A program made the translations under genes and the position numbers. DNA of 35,047 nt, taken from NCBI RefSeq assembly GCF_014647195.1, contig NZ_BMOS01000029.1, forward strand, positions 7,201 to 42,247, given 5' to 3'. This document shows positions 7,237-15,205 of this stretch, piece after piece. The stretch comes from Oceanobacillus indicireducens (GTDB lineage: Bacteria > Bacillota > Bacilli > Bacillales > Amphibacillaceae). The first letter of the stretch is position 1, and the number at the start of each line of letters is the position of its first letter. The notes beneath the pieces are model-generated. The model was not told where the DNA came from. It saw nothing but the letters and a program-made list of their open reading frames with translations, and did not search any database.

Positions 7237-7935
7237 TTAAACGATCGAAAGTTTTGCGATATAAGCGCAATTACTGCAATTGTCGGTAAACATATTTTTT
7301 TCTTCAACCAATTCAATTGAGGTAAACAATGCTTCAAACATTCCTTTTAAAAATATTTGATGCATCTCGCATACCAGATGGTGGTTATTTTTCGCTATCT
7401 CTTTAAATGGACAATTATTCACAGAGAAACTAATGGATTTCATTTCTTCGTTGTACTTGAAAGAAGGGTACATGCCGAGCATGCGGCCTGTTCGTTCAAG
7501 CACGGTAATTTTTTCATAAATATTCGCATCATCCTCAAGATATTTGATATCCTGATGCATTACTTCTGCTCCATATTTTTTTCCCGTTTCGTAAAGTGCT
7601 TTTTTCCCTGGCTCTCCAAGTTCCATCAAAGCTTCAAGAGCGATGGATGAAAGGATTTTATAATCCCGCGCAGGGAAGTTCAATTCGACAACTTCATTCG
7701 ATAACTGATAGCGTCTACCAGGACGGCCGCCTTTACCTGTTTTTTGCAAAAAAGAGGTAACAAGATTAATTTCTTCAAGTTTTGATAAATGGAGTCTCGC
7801 CACATTCGGGTGAATCTCGAAAACCCGGGAAATATCTGTGACACTCACGTCTTTATGGTTTTCCACTAAATGCTGATAAATATTAAATCTCGTAGGGTCG
7901 CTCATCACATTGGTAACTTTTAACAGGTCTTTCAT
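7237..7935 (-). CDS. SufR-like winged-helix regulator with a four-cysteine C-terminal domain
   Basis: A 232-residue regulator. The N-terminus is an ArsR/DeoR-like winged helix (DPTRFNIYQHLVEN, then ISRVFEIHPNVARLHLSKLE, then GRPGRRYQLS for the wing). The C-terminal part has Cys175 in NCPF, Cys189 in HLVCEMHQ, and Cys220/Cys223 in DNCSNC. This spacing resembles the iron-sulfur-binding half of cyanobacterial SufR, so a metal cluster is inferred, not shown. ATG 7935 is preferred over an upstream GTG because GGGGTG lies at proper distance. It is downstream of comGG in the same direction, about 250 bases away. Its targets are unknown. Confidence 0.75.
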   Translation of the reverse strand: MKDLLKVTNVMSDPTRFNIYQHLVENHKDVSVTDISRVFEIHPNVARLHLSKLEEINLVTSFLQKTGKGGRPGRRYQLSNEVVELNFPARDYKILSSIALEALMELGEPGKKALYETGKKYGAEVMHQDIKYLEDDANIYEKITVLERTGRMLGMYPSFKYNEEMKSISFSVNNCPFKEIAKNNHHLVCEMHQIFLKGMFEALFTSIELVEEKNMFTDNCSNCAYIAKLSIV

Positions 7936-8022
7936 TGTCTTCACCCCATCATTATCAATCGATTATCATGGTGCATCCTTCATATAACTTTTACCTTTGA
8001 AAAGAAAGAAAAATTAAATCTA

Positions 8023-8064
8023 GTGAGTCGAATGATAACAGACGATAATACTCTGATTCACTCA
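8023..8064. repeat. Imperfect inverted repeat between comGG and the regulator gene
   Basis: GTGAGTCGAAT and GATTCACTCAC are nearly perfect inverted copies about 20 bases apart. On the minus strand the hairpin is followed by a loose T-rich stretch. It could be a weak terminator of the comG operon or an operator of the regulator gene. The rest of 7936-8184 shows nothing else clear. Confidence 0.35.
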
Positions 8065-8184
8065 CATAATATTCACCGGGAAAATAGAAAAAACCCAATG
8101 AATAAAGTTCTTTTATACCTTAATTATATTTGAAAAATCGTGAGAAAGGGTGAGTATTGAAGCTTTGTTGAAAAGTGTACATAA

Positions 8185-8568
8185 TTATTGCTGAAATATA
8201 TCGTTATGGATAAGGTGATTGATTGAAAAAGCGTAGTCCTGGTTAAACGGTTGAATGTTGAATTGTAACTTTCGATAAGTCTCGGTAAAGTGGGAAATGG
8301 TAATTTCTACATGACCGTTCGGAAAATCATAGGTGACTGCTTGTAGTATCTCCTTATATTCCATTTGTTCTTCCACATACTTCAAACGGGCCATTTGAAA
8401 TAAACTTTCAACTTGAATATGTTCTACTTGTGTATCTGTTATATACACTTCATTTCTGTAAGAGAAAATACTGCCGGTAACAATAAGGAAGAGGATGGCG
8501 ATGATAAATAATACATGAAGCAAAATAAATCCACTAGACCCCATTATAAAACGTGAAAGTCTTTTCAT
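8185..8568 (-). CDS. comGG: Competence protein ComGG
   Basis: The last gene of the competence pseudopilus operon, encoding a minor pilin-like protein for DNA uptake. The 127 residues carry an N-terminal hydrophobic segment (GFILLHVLFIIAILFLIVTGS) and a poorly conserved soluble tail. Like other ComGG proteins it lacks an obvious prepilin cleavage motif. Identification rests mainly on position and topology. ATG 8568 is chosen because AAGGTG lies six bases upstream; a GTG three codons earlier is part of that site. It overlaps comGF by about 35 bases. Confidence 0.8.
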   Translation of the reverse strand: MKRLSRFIMGSSGFILLHVLFIIAILFLIVTGSIFSYRNEVYITDTQVEHIQVESLFQMARLKYVEEQMEYKEILQAVTYDFPNGHVEITISHFTETYRKLQFNIQPFNQDYAFSINHLIHNDIFQQ

Positions 8569-9004
8569 ATGTTGCACCTTCTTCAGTGGTGATGGTTAAC
8601 TTTATCCCAAATGGTTCCTCCTTAAATCTAAGAGACTCCACCCCACGCAAGTAAATTTCATGGCCTCTACCATCAACTTGTCTTCTTATTAGTGAATCAT
8701 ATTTACTGATTGTGACCGTTTCATCGTTTTCTTGAAGTAAATACAGTGCCTGATCGCGGATATAGTAATCATGAGACTTCAGGATATCATCTCGGATAAA
8801 ACGGAAAAGTTCGTATACCGCCAACTCTTCATAATTATTAGTTGTCTTGACCGTTTGCAAAGCATAGGCTAAGAACGGTAATGTGAGAAAGATAATCGTT
8901 ACCATTGTCATTAAGGAAATAAAATTAAACCCTTGCTCATTCTTTACGTAATGCGAATAGACAGATGGTTTCTTCGGACTCTTTTGCATTCTGCCAAGAT
9001 ACAC
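8534..9004 (-). CDS. comGF: Competence protein ComGF
   Basis: A minor pseudopilin-like membrane protein of the competence pilus. The hydrophobic segment (FISLMTMVTIIFLTLPFLAYAL, about residues 29-50) follows NEQGF, a degenerate prepilin motif. A segment near the middle, IRRQVDGRGHEIYLRG, matches the most conserved part of ComGF (IRKRVDGKGH in B. subtilis). The start is uncertain: GTG 9004 is very close to AAAGGA and ATG 8989 is too far from it. The gene overlaps comGE upstream and comGG downstream, as usual in this tightly packed operon. Confidence 0.88.
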   Translation of the reverse strand: MYLGRMQKSPKKPSVYSHYVKNEQGFNFISLMTMVTIIFLTLPFLAYALQTVKTTNNYEELAVYELFRFIRDDILKSHDYYIRDQALYLLQENDETVTISKYDSLIRRQVDGRGHEIYLRGVESLRFKEEPFGIKLTITTEEGATYEKTFTFYNGV

Positions 9005-9278
9005 ATCCTTTCATATAGATATCCTCCTTATTAAATTCAAAATGAAATAATGTATCATTTCTTGTTGTTTCAAGAACAGCGGGGAGCGGGGGAGGCTTCC
9101 CCCAAATATATTGCTGCAATTCCGTTTGTAATTGGTTTGCTGCCCATCTTTTGTCACGAAGTGTATCGTAGGCCAGTTGAATATCCGCATAAATCGGTAT
9201 AAATAGAATGAGGGCTTGAAAAAATATACTTGACGCGATCAGAACTTCAATCATCGAGTACCCGTTTTTCTTTTTCAA
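8937..9278 (-). CDS. comGE: Competence protein ComGE
   Basis: A minor pseudopilin of the DNA-uptake pilus, 113 residues. A short basic leader (LKKKNGYSMIEVLIASSI) contains a prepilin peptidase site G^YSMIE followed by a hydrophobic helix. The TTG start at 9278 is inferred from GGGAGG nine bases upstream; the long open frame further upstream is only the comGD region read in another frame. It overlaps the end of comGD by 32 bases and the start of comGF by 68, which suggests translational coupling. Confidence 0.85.
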   Translation of the reverse strand: MKKKNGYSMIEVLIASSIFFQALILFIPIYADIQLAYDTLRDKRWAANQLQTELQQYIWGKPPPLPAVLETTRNDTLFHFEFNKEDIYMKGCVSWQNAKESEETICLFALRKE

Positions 9279-9693
9279 TATAAAACCTCCCTTTACCGAG
9301 TGGGAATACGATAAATAACTTTTCACTAGGTGTATACATAACGAGCGTACGGGGCTGGAGTACGGTTCCCGATTGCACAAATCGGAGTAACCGTGTTTGA
9401 TTACTGGCGACCAACGTCCAGTCCGCTGGGTAGTCCCGTTCTGCAAAAGGTTTATTTACTCCAGATAAGATACTGTAATGATTATCATAGAATCGGATGT
9501 ACATCTCATCTCTCGTATGCTTGCTCGATTGATTTTGTATGAAAAGCACATCTTGCTTTAATGTCTCAATAAATTGTTCCTCCTGCTGTTTTCCGAGCAA
9601 TTCAGACTGAACAGGAACGGTGAGTAGGAAAAGAATTGAAAGTATGCTTAGCGTAACGAGCATTTCGATAAGCGTGAAACCATTTTTCTTCAT
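9247..9693 (-). CDS. comGD: Competence pseudopilin ComGD
   Basis: A 148-residue prepilin-like protein of the competence pseudopilus, processed by ComC. The N-terminus MKKNGFTLIEMLVTLSIL holds the canonical cleavage site G^FTLIE with Glu at +5 and a membrane helix. The rest is soluble and variable. It begins two bases after the comGC stop codon and overlaps comGE, so it belongs to the same transcript. Confidence 0.93.
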   Translation of the reverse strand: MKKNGFTLIEMLVTLSILSILFLLTVPVQSELLGKQQEEQFIETLKQDVLFIQNQSSKHTRDEMYIRFYDNHYSILSGVNKPFAERDYPADWTLVASNQTRLLRFVQSGTVLQPRTLVMYTPSEKLFIVFPLGKGRFYIEKEKRVLDD

Positions 9694-9695
9694 CG

Positions 9696-9998
9696 TTACG
9701 AGTCATCGTTTACTTTTCCATTACGGATAGTGATTGGAGTGTCCCCGCAACTTGTTTGATTGTCTTTTAAATAGCCTGCTGAAACGAGAGTTTGTATATT
9801 ATTCACCTTCTCTTTGTTATCCAAATAATATGCTTCTGCTTGGGTTTGTACAATCTCCTTTAGTGCTTCGCAACCTTTATCATTCACACTTTCCGACTGA
9901 TTTGCCAAGTTAGGGATAATCAGTAATAATAAGACGGAGATAACAAGCATAACAATCAGCATTTCAATTAGGGTAAACGCGCGTTCGTTGTTGAACAA
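9696..9998 (-). CDS. comGC: Major competence pseudopilin ComGC
   Basis: The main structural subunit of the competence pseudopilus, which spans the wall and helps move DNA to ComEA. It has 100 residues. The prepilin motif is ERA^FTLIEMLIVM, followed by a hydrophobic helix. Two later cysteines (GCEALKE and TSCGD) fit the intramolecular disulfide of ComGC. TTG 9998 is the likely start, with AAGGAGCG upstream. Confidence 0.95.
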   Translation of the reverse strand: MFNNERAFTLIEMLIVMLVISVLLLLIIPNLANQSESVNDKGCEALKEIVQTQAEAYYLDNKEKVNNIQTLVSAGYLKDNQTSCGDTPITIRNGKVNDDS

Positions 9999-10013
9999 AA
10001 TAAATCGCTCCTT

Positions 10014-11069
10014 TTAAAATGAATTAATCAGTTGAAACATGGGCCACATAATACTTAAATAGATAAAAATTATAAATACCCCGAGCACTGTATAAAATAC
10101 GGGTTGAATATACGTAATAACCCGAATCGTCACCCGCTCTATCTCTTCAAGCAGCATATCACTGTATAACGTCAGATCCTTCTCTAATACGGGAACGGTT
10201 GTATTCTTCTGGAAAATAACAGCTAATTGTTTTTCAATTAAGGGCAATTCTTCAAGCAAGCTGCTGATATGGTATCCGCGTTCTAGGTTATTCGTTAGTA
10301 ATATTGCATAGTAAGAAAGGATAGGAAGTCTGTTTTGGTTTGCAAGTTCGGCAAGTATTTCCTTTAAAGTGAGTCCTGCTTTAAGCAAAGAGCTGAAATG
10401 TGTGGCGAGCTGGAGGCTTGTTTGCAGACGTAAGTAGTAGCGATAGCCTGGAATGCGCTGAACTACTTTCAATTGTTCTTCCATTGCCATTCTTGGCTGC
10501 ACGTGCCGCCAGATAATTACAAACAAGATACCGACCACTACGATGGAAATAGCGGAAAACTGAATAAAGTCCATCAGCCATTTTAGAATGTTGATTGTTG
10601 TTTGCGTTTCGGGAGATGAAGTAAATAAGGTTTGAAATGCGGGTAGTACACGGTGATTAATAAAAAACAAAACAACAGAGAATATAAGCAGTAAAAATAG
10701 AGGGTAACGAATAATCTGCTTAAATTTGCGGACGTTTTGAAATTGATGCTCGACCAATTCCAAGCATTTTCTTATTGCCTCGTTCAAATCAGAATTCGCA
10801 TGGACAAAATAAAGAAAGGAGCTGATAGCAGGGTGGAAGCCAGCGCTCTCGAAAATATTATCAAGCCGTGCACCTTCTTTTAATTTTACTAAAAAGTATT
10901 GTGAAATAGGTGCCAGGTCCTTATCCCAAGCTGTCGCTTCGAGTGCATCTTGTAAGGAATAACCATTTGTTAAAAAACGTTCTACACGTTTCAAAAATCT
11001 GATTTGAATTGTTTCAGGTAATTTTCGTTGTTTCTTGACGAAAAGCTTCAGGGGAGAAGCCATAAGCAT
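10014..11069 (-). CDS. comGB: Competence pilus assembly membrane protein ComGB
   Basis: The polytopic platform protein of the competence pseudopilus, of the PulF/GspF family, which links the ATPase ComGA to pilin assembly. The 351 residues have two GspF-like halves: FLKRVERFLTNGYSLQDALEA near the N-terminus and LATHFSSLLKAGLTLKEILAEL past the middle. Membrane segments are at about 120-140, 165-190 and 325-350. ATG 11069 follows AAGGAGGAAAGC. It overlaps the 3' end of comGA by 56 bases, a typical coupled arrangement. Confidence 0.93.
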   Translation of the reverse strand: MLMASPLKLFVKKQRKLPETIQIRFLKRVERFLTNGYSLQDALEATAWDKDLAPISQYFLVKLKEGARLDNIFESAGFHPAISSFLYFVHANSDLNEAIRKCLELVEHQFQNVRKFKQIIRYPLFLLLIFSVVLFFINHRVLPAFQTLFTSSPETQTTINILKWLMDFIQFSAISIVVVGILFVIIWRHVQPRMAMEEQLKVVQRIPGYRYYLRLQTSLQLATHFSSLLKAGLTLKEILAELANQNRLPILSYYAILLTNNLERGYHISSLLEELPLIEKQLAVIFQKNTTVPVLEKDLTLYSDMLLEEIERVTIRVITYIQPVFYTVLGVFIIFIYLSIMWPMFQLINSF

Positions 11070-12036
11070 ATGCTTTCCTCCTTAAATGATCAAAAGAATT
11101 AGTGCCATGTTGTCCAATATCAAGACGTGTTTGGATTGCGTCATTTAACTTGTCGCCTTCAAGCAATTCTAATATCGCTGCCCGGCGAACAGTGCCTTTA
11201 TGCTGAATTGGAATTAATTGAATAGATGCAACAGCTATTAGCGATTGAAGCAGGTCTTGTTGTTTAATGCCCATATCAAGCAGTCGGTAAATTGTTCCAA
11301 CAGCATTTCGTGCATGGAGTGTACTAAGAACAAGGTGACCTGTCAGGGATGACTGTAATGCAAAATGTGCAGTTGATTCATCTCGTAACTCTCCAACCAT
11401 CAATAAATCCGGGTCATGCCGTAATGCAGCCTTCAATCCTGCTTGATACGTAATCCCTGCTTGTTCATTGATTTGCACTTGAATGACATCATCCATTTGT
11501 CTTTCAACAGGATCCTCAAGGGTCACAGCTTGAAAGGAATGTTCTTTCATTAGAAAATGGATTAAGGCATAAAGCGTTGTCGACTTTCCGCTACCAGCTG
11601 GTCCGGTAATTAAAAATAAGCCTGAACGTGCGCTCGCTAATTCTTTAAGTTTATTCAATTGGTAAGGGAATAGAAATAATTCATCGAGTGGAAGGGAATC
11701 TTCTTGTGGTAAAATCCTAATCGCCAAACTTTCCGAATCGAGGAGCGGTAAGGTTGACAATCTTAATGTATGTTTACCGAGGTTCGGGAAAATATTGGCA
11801 ATACTGCCGTCTTGGGGCTTTTTTGATTCTCCTATATCCATACCTGCCGTGAATTTAAAAAAGGTGAGTAAAAGCTCATATTGATTCGTTGGGATCGTAC
11901 GAAAAAGTTTTCGTTTGCCTTGGATACGGAAATGGATGTTCGTTTCTTTTTGTGAGGGCAAGAAATGAAGGTCTGTAGCATGTTGCTTGATTGCTTGTTG
12001 CATTATCTGTTTAACCAAAGGTAATGCCGGGTTCAA
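11014..12036 (-). CDS. comGA: Competence ATPase ComGA
   Basis: The traffic ATPase that powers assembly of the competence pseudopilus at the cytoplasmic membrane, of the PilB/GspE family. The 340 residues are close to B. subtilis (356). Walker A is TGPAGSGKST near residue 145, an Asp box follows (VTLEDPVE), Walker B is DLLMVGELRD, and the His box is LVLSTLHARNA. The zinc tetracysteine motif of GspE is absent, as in other ComGA proteins. TTG 12036 is supported by AAAGGAGGTG eight bases upstream. It heads the seven-gene operon. In B. subtilis ComK activates this promoter; no clean ComK box was found here. Confidence 0.95.
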   Translation of the reverse strand: MNPALPLVKQIMQQAIKQHATDLHFLPSQKETNIHFRIQGKRKLFRTIPTNQYELLLTFFKFTAGMDIGESKKPQDGSIANIFPNLGKHTLRLSTLPLLDSESLAIRILPQEDSLPLDELFLFPYQLNKLKELASARSGLFLITGPAGSGKSTTLYALIHFLMKEHSFQAVTLEDPVERQMDDVIQVQINEQAGITYQAGLKAALRHDPDLLMVGELRDESTAHFALQSSLTGHLVLSTLHARNAVGTIYRLLDMGIKQQDLLQSLIAVASIQLIPIQHKGTVRRAAILELLEGDKLNDAIQTRLDIGQHGTNSFDHLRRKAYAYGFSPEAFRQETTKIT

Positions 12037-12162
12037 CTAGTCGTCACCTCCTTTAAATTATATGATTCGACATGTAATAAGATATTCCTGCTTTATTTTT
12101 TGTTTTTTTGTATAAATATAATTTAGTCGTAAAAGCTATTAAAAAATAGGAGGAGGTACAAA

Positions 12163-12345
12163 ATGTCGACTAATAATTATTTGAAGTTTATAACAGAGGA
12201 AATAGTTAAATACATGAACAGCCCGCGGGAGGAGCGGAAGGAAAGGAGGAAAACCGACAAGCAAGAAGAATCCGTTGTGTTGAATCGCTGGTTCGGAATC
12301 CTTCCTTTCTCATTTAAATTGTTTATAAAAGGTAGGCGGGCTTAA
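12163..12345 (+). CDS. yqzE: YqzE family protein
   Basis: A 60-residue basic protein of the YqzE family, regularly found beside the comG operon in Bacillaceae. Family features are SNNYLKFITEEIVKYM-like residues at the start (here STNNYLKFITEEIVKYM), a charged REERKERRK stretch, and the hydrophobic end WFGILPFSFKLFIKG. Function is unknown. The ATG follows AGGAGGAGG. It is divergent from comGA and convergent with yqhG, ending three bases before the end of yqhG on the other strand. Confidence 0.88.
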   Translation: MSTNNYLKFITEEIVKYMNSPREERKERRKTDKQEESVVLNRWFGILPFSFKLFIKGRRA

Positions 12346-13127
12346 ACTTCGGGAAATTGTTGGAGCAGGTAGATTAATCCTCCGCTTGTTACGTCAATTG
12401 CTATCTCTGGAGTATACCGATTATGAATTTCTTCCAATTCCTTCTTAACAATATCATTCTCCAAATCGTCTTTATAAAATTGTTTTAAGAGGGCGATTTC
12501 TTCATTCCGTGTTTCAATCGCTTCATTGATCCACTCTTTCGGCTGGTTTTCAACATAATGTTGGATGATTTTTTCAATCCGTTTATAACCACTTGCGAGC
12601 GTAATGATTGGCGAGATCGTATAACAAAAATTAGATATTTGCTGTTTCAAATTGAGTTTATTTAATTCATCCATCATATTTACAATAACTTTTCCGGTGA
12701 CAAGTTGAATTCCTAATGAAATAATCTCTTCCTTCTTTTGTCTGCCTCGATAACTTACTTTAAAGTTCGCGAGTAACCATGGGTAAAGAGGTGTATTTTT
12801 ATCGGTATTCACTTCTTGGAAGAGCAATGTATACTTTTCGTGATGTGTGACATGGTTGAATATCTGTTGCAGCCTGGGACTGCCTATATCAATCCATTCC
12901 CCTTGTTGATCTCGTTTTTCCGGGTTCGTAATGAGTGTGAGCGTCATTGGTACTCCTTTTTGCCCAAGGTTTTGCATATAATGCCAATAGAATGGACGAT
13001 TCATTAATACTTTATCCAATTCCTCTGTTAACTCTACTTGTAAGACACCATTTTCTTTATTCAAAAGCTTACATTGATATGCACTGAAAAAGTCGATCAT
13101 AAATTGTTCGATGTTTACGATTGCCAT
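12342..13127 (-). CDS. yqhG: YqhG family protein
   Basis: A 261-residue soluble protein of the YqhG family, of unknown function, always next to the SNF2 helicase yqhH in Bacillaceae. The N-terminus is MAIVNIEQFMIDFFSAY, and a long helical segment near 195-240 (QHYVENQPKEWINEAIE...) is predicted. ATG 13127 is preferred over GTG 13136 because AGGTG lies seven bases upstream. It then begins one base after the yqhH stop codon, so the two form one operon. Confidence 0.88.
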   Translation of the reverse strand: MAIVNIEQFMIDFFSAYQCKLLNKENGVLQVELTEELDKVLMNRPFYWHYMQNLGQKGVPMTLTLITNPEKRDQQGEWIDIGSPRLQQIFNHVTHHEKYTLLFQEVNTDKNTPLYPWLLANFKVSYRGRQKKEEIISLGIQLVTGKVIVNMMDELNKLNLKQQISNFCYTISPIITLASGYKRIEKIIQHYVENQPKEWINEAIETRNEEIALLKQFYKDDLENDIVKKELEEIHNRYTPEIAIDVTSGGLIYLLQQFPEV

Positions 13128-13128
13128 T

Positions 13129-14781
13129 TTATTCACCTACACTTTTTTCATTCATGTCATCAGCCAATTTATGGACGATGGATGCTAAGTTCTCAAGTTT
13201 AATCTCTGCTTCTCCTAATGAGTCGGACTCTCTGTAAATGGTTTCTATTTCCTGTTCCATATCTTGAATATTCAAATCAGAGAGAATTGCATCAAGCTCG
13301 CCGATCACGTTTTCAAATAGTCTTATCTTCTCATATAGTACATTTAAAATATGTTCCTCAATCGTTTGCTTAACAGCAAGATTGTATACCTTCACATCAT
13401 TTTCCTGACCAAACCGATGGATTCGACCAATCCGTTGTTCAATTTTCATTGGATTCCATGGTAAATCATAGTTAATCATATGGTGGCAAAACTGCAGGTT
13501 GATCCCCTCGGCTCCTGCTTCGGTAGCAATTAATACTTGTGCTTTTCCTTTAAAAAGCTGTAGCATCCAATCTTTCTTACTACGGTTAAAGCCGCCCCGA
13601 AATGGTACAGAACTAATCCCGTGCTGCTGCAGAATCCACTGTAAATACAATTGGGTTGCGCGGTATTCCGTGAAGATAATTACTTTTTCATTGCCAATTT
13701 GTTCAATTAATTCAACTGTTTTTAATGCTTTTGAATGGGCTGGCAATTCATTGATTTTTTGAATGATGGAATGGATTTCTTCATCTGGGGTGTTTGCTTC
13801 TTGTAATTTCTTAAGTGACAGAAAACAAGCCTCTCTAGAAGAACAGATCTCTCGCAGTAATGTAATCTTTGTAAATATATCTTGCCCCCGTTGCATATTA
13901 TTTAACTGTTGATAGACTTCTGTTTCTTCCTTTGTAAAATCAACGAGAATGGTTTCGATAATCCGGTTCGATGGTTTTAAATTTGTATTTTCCCTCGTAT
14001 TGCGAATCATGACCCGTTCAATAAGTTGTTTCAGATAGGCGTCAGCTTCTTGTTTTCCCTTATTTCCGGAATATTTCTCTTTAAACGAGGCAACATCTCC
14101 AAGATGACCCGGTTTTAAAATCGAAATAAGGTTGAATATCTCCATTAAATCATTTTGAATTGGCGTAGCAGTCAACAGCAGGCAATACTTCTTTTTAATC
14201 TGCCGTACAAATTGATAATTTTTCGTCTGATGGTTTTTAAGTTTATGCGCCTCATCAATTAAAACGAAGTCATACTCATTTGCTAGAATCACTTCTTGGT
14301 GTGGAGTTCGTTTAGCAGTATCAAGGGAAGAAACTAGAATAGTATTGCCTCCCCAGTTATGATGTTTCCGGTGACTGACAGCAGGTATATAGAATTTCGT
14401 ATTCAATTCATTCACCCATTGGTTCACAAGGGAAGCAGGAACAAGGATTAATGCATTTTTAACGAGACCCCGCAGCATATATTCTTTTAAAATCAACCCT
14501 GCTTCAATAGTTTTTCCTAAACCAACCTCATCAGCAAGTATAACCCTGCCATTCATTTTTTCGATTGCTTCTAGAGCTGTTTCCAGCTGATGGTCAAGAA
14601 AAGACATATGCGGTAAAAAATCCAAACTTCTTAACCCGTGAAAAGAAGGGACGATCCTTGCCTGTTCTGCCTGATAGCCGAGCGAAAACAACTGAAAGGA
14701 ACTAAACGGGCCATCACTGTCAAGCCGTTCCTCTAATTCTTTTATAAAAGTCTGATTACGATTCAAATGTACCAAATCCAT
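13129..14781 (-). CDS. yqhH: SNF2-family DEAD/DEAH helicase YqhH
   Basis: A 550-residue ATP-dependent nucleic-acid translocase of the RapA/SNF2 group. Motif I is LADEVGLGKTIEAGLIL near residue 100, motif II is LIDEAHKLKN, motif III is LLLTATPIQND, motif V is VLIATEAGAEGINLQ, and motif VI is QRIGRIHRFGQ. It is shorter than RapA and lacks its extra N-terminal domains. The role in the cell is not established. The start has GGGGTG upstream. It is divergent from the glycine riboswitch and gcvT, exactly as in B. subtilis. Confidence 0.93.
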   Translation of the reverse strand: MDLVHLNRNQTFIKELEERLDSDGPFSSFQLFSLGYQAEQARIVPSFHGLRSLDFLPHMSFLDHQLETALEAIEKMNGRVILADEVGLGKTIEAGLILKEYMLRGLVKNALILVPASLVNQWVNELNTKFYIPAVSHRKHHNWGGNTILVSSLDTAKRTPHQEVILANEYDFVLIDEAHKLKNHQTKNYQFVRQIKKKYCLLLTATPIQNDLMEIFNLISILKPGHLGDVASFKEKYSGNKGKQEADAYLKQLIERVMIRNTRENTNLKPSNRIIETILVDFTKEETEVYQQLNNMQRGQDIFTKITLLREICSSREACFLSLKKLQEANTPDEEIHSIIQKINELPAHSKALKTVELIEQIGNEKVIIFTEYRATQLYLQWILQQHGISSVPFRGGFNRSKKDWMLQLFKGKAQVLIATEAGAEGINLQFCHHMINYDLPWNPMKIEQRIGRIHRFGQENDVKVYNLAVKQTIEEHILNVLYEKIRLFENVIGELDAILSDLNIQDMEQEIETIYRESDSLGEAEIKLENLASIVHKLADDMNEKSVGE

Positions 14782-14923
14782 ATGTTACACCCCGAGTATC
14801 TAAATAAAATTTGGATTTCACTATACCTTTTTTAAATATTATGGTATATTCAATGCAAAGGTAGAGGATTTCTTATGATAGACTTAGTTTTACCATTATA
14901 AAAAAATATATGCTGTGGATGAA

Positions 14924-15117
14924 GATAAGGGGAGAGCTTACATGATCTTAATGTAACGCCGAAGGAGCAAGCTTAAGACGAATCTCTCAGGCAAAAAGAC
15001 TCTTATCGGACACAACTCTGGAGAGCGTTTACATCTTGTAAACCACCCAAGAAGCAAGTAGGAACGGAAGGGAAACCTGGCATGTTCTTGCGCAACTTTC
15101 TGGTAGAAGGACAGAGA
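14924..15117 (+). promoter_or_regulatory. Tandem glycine riboswitch
   Basis: Two adjacent glycine aptamers control the gcv operon. Aptamer I (about 14924-15029) shows GGGGAGAG, CGCCGAAGGAGCAAGC, AATCTCTCAGGCAAAAAGA and CAACTCTGGAGAGC. A short linker hairpin, GTTTACATCTTGTAAAC, follows. Aptamer II (about 15045-15117) shows CCACCCAAGAAGCAAG, AACTTTCTGGTAGAAGGACAGAG. The sequence follows the B. subtilis gcvT riboswitch closely. Binding of glycine by aptamer II should hold GGACAGAG, which otherwise starts the downstream terminator stem, so glycine turns the operon on. Aptamer II has CTTTCTGGT where CTTTCAGGT is usual. Confidence 0.93.
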
Positions 15118-15150
15118 TTTCTTACACATAAGGAAATCTCTGTCTTTTTA
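15110..15150 (+). terminator. Riboswitch-controlled intrinsic terminator of the gcv operon
   Basis: GACAGAGATTTCTT (15110-15123) pairs with AAGGAAATCTCTGTC (15130-15144) with a single bulged base, followed by TTTTTA. Its left arm shares GGACAGAG with the last strand of glycine aptamer II, so the two folds exclude each other. Confidence 0.9.
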
Positions 15151-15205
15151 TATTGTTAATGTCAGAATATAAAATCTTTTATTGACTTCAGAGGGAGTGA
15201 TGGAG

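Noticed and set aside
9279-9446. N-terminal extension of comGE
   Set aside because: The longer frame is comGD read in another frame; a ribosome site and prepilin motif mark TTG 9278 as the start.
12037-12162. ComK box upstream of comGA
   Set aside because: Only a weak AAA-5-TTT arrangement was found in AT-rich sequence; no pair of AAAA-5-TTTT half-sites at proper spacing could be supported.
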